Assembly: GCA_023252395.1 (NCBI GenBank)
Contig: JAJPDY010000078.1
Span: 1-6,149 of the forward strand
Direction: 5' to 3'
DNA: 6,149 nucleotides
From: Nitrososphaera sp.
GTDB lineage: Archaea > Thermoproteota > Nitrososphaeria > Nitrososphaerales > Nitrososphaeraceae
Position 1 is the stretch's first letter; every line of letters begins with the position of its first letter. Below, one piece after another: positions 5,424 to 6,149 of this stretch. The translations under genes were made by a program, and so were the position numbers. Under the pieces are notes generated by a model. That model was not told where the DNA came from, did no database searches, and was given only the letters and a program-made list of their open reading frames with translations.

Positions 5424-5457
5424 TGATATTATCCTAAATAGGGAATTTTTACAAAGG

Positions 5458-5465
5458 TTTATAAT
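5458..5465 (+). promoter_or_regulatory. TATA box of the MEDS-domain gene
   Basis: TTTATAAT with a purine-rich stretch just ahead (ACAAAGG) is a good archaeal box A. Its centre lies 37 nt before the ATG at 5499, predicting a leader of about 11 nt, unlike the leaderless layout of most genes in this window. A short inverted repeat (CCTA-AA-TAGG, 5433-5442) lies just upstream. Confidence 0.6.
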
Positions 5466-5498
5466 CGCCCGCCGACCCGGTTTCTGCTAGCTATTCTC

Positions 5499-6149
5499 AT
5501 GGAGCATATTCATTCGCTCTGCCTTGTGGAAGAAAATGAGAGCAAGGGATACCCAGAACTGTATGATAAAATCAGCCTGTATGCTTCCAAAAATTATGCA
5601 GTCATTTACGCCGTAGAAGCTGACTCTAACCAAGCGGTTCGGCGCATGAGCCAGCATGGGGTGGAAGTTGAAACGCTCGTCGAGTCAGGCGCGCTCACCA
5701 TAGTAAATAGAAATGCGATGTATTCTCTAGATGAAACTGATCTTGAAGGGCATGCGCTGCTGGACGCCTGGCATTTGTTGATGCTAAAGGTAAAAAGAAG
5801 ATCAAACTTTGGCGGGATCCTTGCAATTGGGAGCGCTGAATCTTTCTTTGAGCAATCTGTAGAGCATGTCCGGCTTGTCAAATATGAGGAGATAATAGGC
5901 AAGAAATTCCATATCCCACTTGAGGCCGTCTGCTGCTACAGCACAAACGCGATTGCTAAATTGTCCCTTGGGGAACTGGTCACTATTCTAAATGCACATC
6001 ATTCTACAATCCATAGTGACTGTCACTACCGAGAATGGGAGCCTCACAGGTTCATAGAGCTCGCACATAAAGGAATAGACCGTGCGCTTGGAAGTGACCT
6101 GTCAAGGCTTATTTTCAAGACAATGAAGCTATGCTACAAGGTAGACGAC
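5499..6149 (+). CDS. MEDS-domain sensor-like protein (3' end outside window)
   Basis: The first 217 residues are visible; the frame stays open to the right edge. Residues about 1-175 resemble the MEDS domain (methanogen/methylotroph DcmR sensory domain), a RecA/KaiC-like fold used as a sensor in archaeal and bacterial signalling proteins. Seen: the start HIHSLCLVEEN with the typical His near the N-terminus; a strand NYAVIYAVEAD (32-42); a middle helix ALLDAWHLLMLKVKRR followed by the strand GGILAIG; and the typical end in which a helix (HVRLVKYEEIIG) leads to EAVCCYST (142-149) and LSLGELVTILNAHHSTIH (155-172). A Walker A motif is not seen. A second domain begins near 185 (IELAHKGIDRALG, then LSRLIFKTMKLCYKV) and resembles small helical output domains of ammonia-oxidiser regulators; this second match is tentative. 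The ATG at 5499 follows a TATA box by 37 nt. It is probably a separate unit from top6. Confidence 0.75.
   Translation, partial: MEHIHSLCLVEENESKGYPELYDKISLYASKNYAVIYAVEADSNQAVRRMSQHGVEVETLVESGALTIVNRNAMYSLDETDLEGHALLDAWHLLMLKVKRRSNFGGILAIGSAESFFEQSVEHVRLVKYEEIIGKKFHIPLEAVCCYSTNAIAKLSLGELVTILNAHHSTIHSDCHYREWEPHRFIELAHKGIDRALGSDLSRLIFKTMKLCYKVDD

Noticed and set aside
5606..5902. Minus-strand open frame of 98 codons
   Set aside because: It lies opposite the MEDS-domain gene, whose plus-strand protein has domain likeness and a TATA box.
1..6149. CRISPR array, insertion sequence, tRNA/rRNA gene, integrase or attachment site
   Set aside because: No regularly spaced repeats, terminal inverted repeats, transposase motifs or RNA-gene signatures were seen on either strand by eye. 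A computed repeat and covariance-model search would be needed to exclude weak cases.

Overview
The window looks like chromosomal DNA of an ammonia-oxidising archaeon of the Nitrososphaera type (Nitrososphaerota/Thaumarchaeota). This rests on an archaeal DNA topoisomerase VI operon, TATA-box promoters placed about 26-28 nt ahead of start codons (leaderless transcription), frequent TTG and GTG starts, balanced base composition, and small proteins in the style of soil ammonia oxidisers. The organism is inferred from gene content; no rRNA or other marker gene is present.

Left part (1-1462, mostly minus strand). The left edge cuts a dihydroorotate dehydrogenase class 2-like gene (1-671, minus; C-terminus outside). 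Upstream of it lie an unrecognised 71-residue protein with a TTG start (720-935, minus) and a stand-alone cupin of the type II mannose-6-phosphate isomerase family (1004-1381, minus). A divergent promoter region (1382-1462) separates the cupin from a plus-strand gene.

Middle (1463-2297). A 67-residue Cys/His-rich probable metal-binding protein (1463-1666, plus) converges on a SemiSWEET/PQ-loop membrane protein (1663-1980, minus); their stop codons share one CTAG. A second divergent promoter region (1981-2059) serves the SemiSWEET gene and a 53-residue unknown protein (2060-2221, plus).

Right part (2222-6149, plus strand). The top6B-top6A operon (2298-4295 and 4299-5405) encodes both subunits of the type IIB topoisomerase. 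Subunit B has the GHKL ATPase, H2TH and transducer domains plus a long charged tail. Subunit A has the catalytic tyrosine and the Toprim metal-binding acids. After a 93-nt gap with its own TATA box, a MEDS-domain sensor-like gene starts at 5499 and runs off the right edge.

The two topoisomerase subunits clearly work together as an A2B2 enzyme. The other genes are mostly single transcription units without a shared pathway that I can see. I found no CRISPR array, mobile element, RNA gene or clear multi-gene novel system. The points most worth a second look are the altered substrate-site residue of the PyrD-like protein, a PIP-box-like motif in the Top6B tail, and three small leaderless genes.
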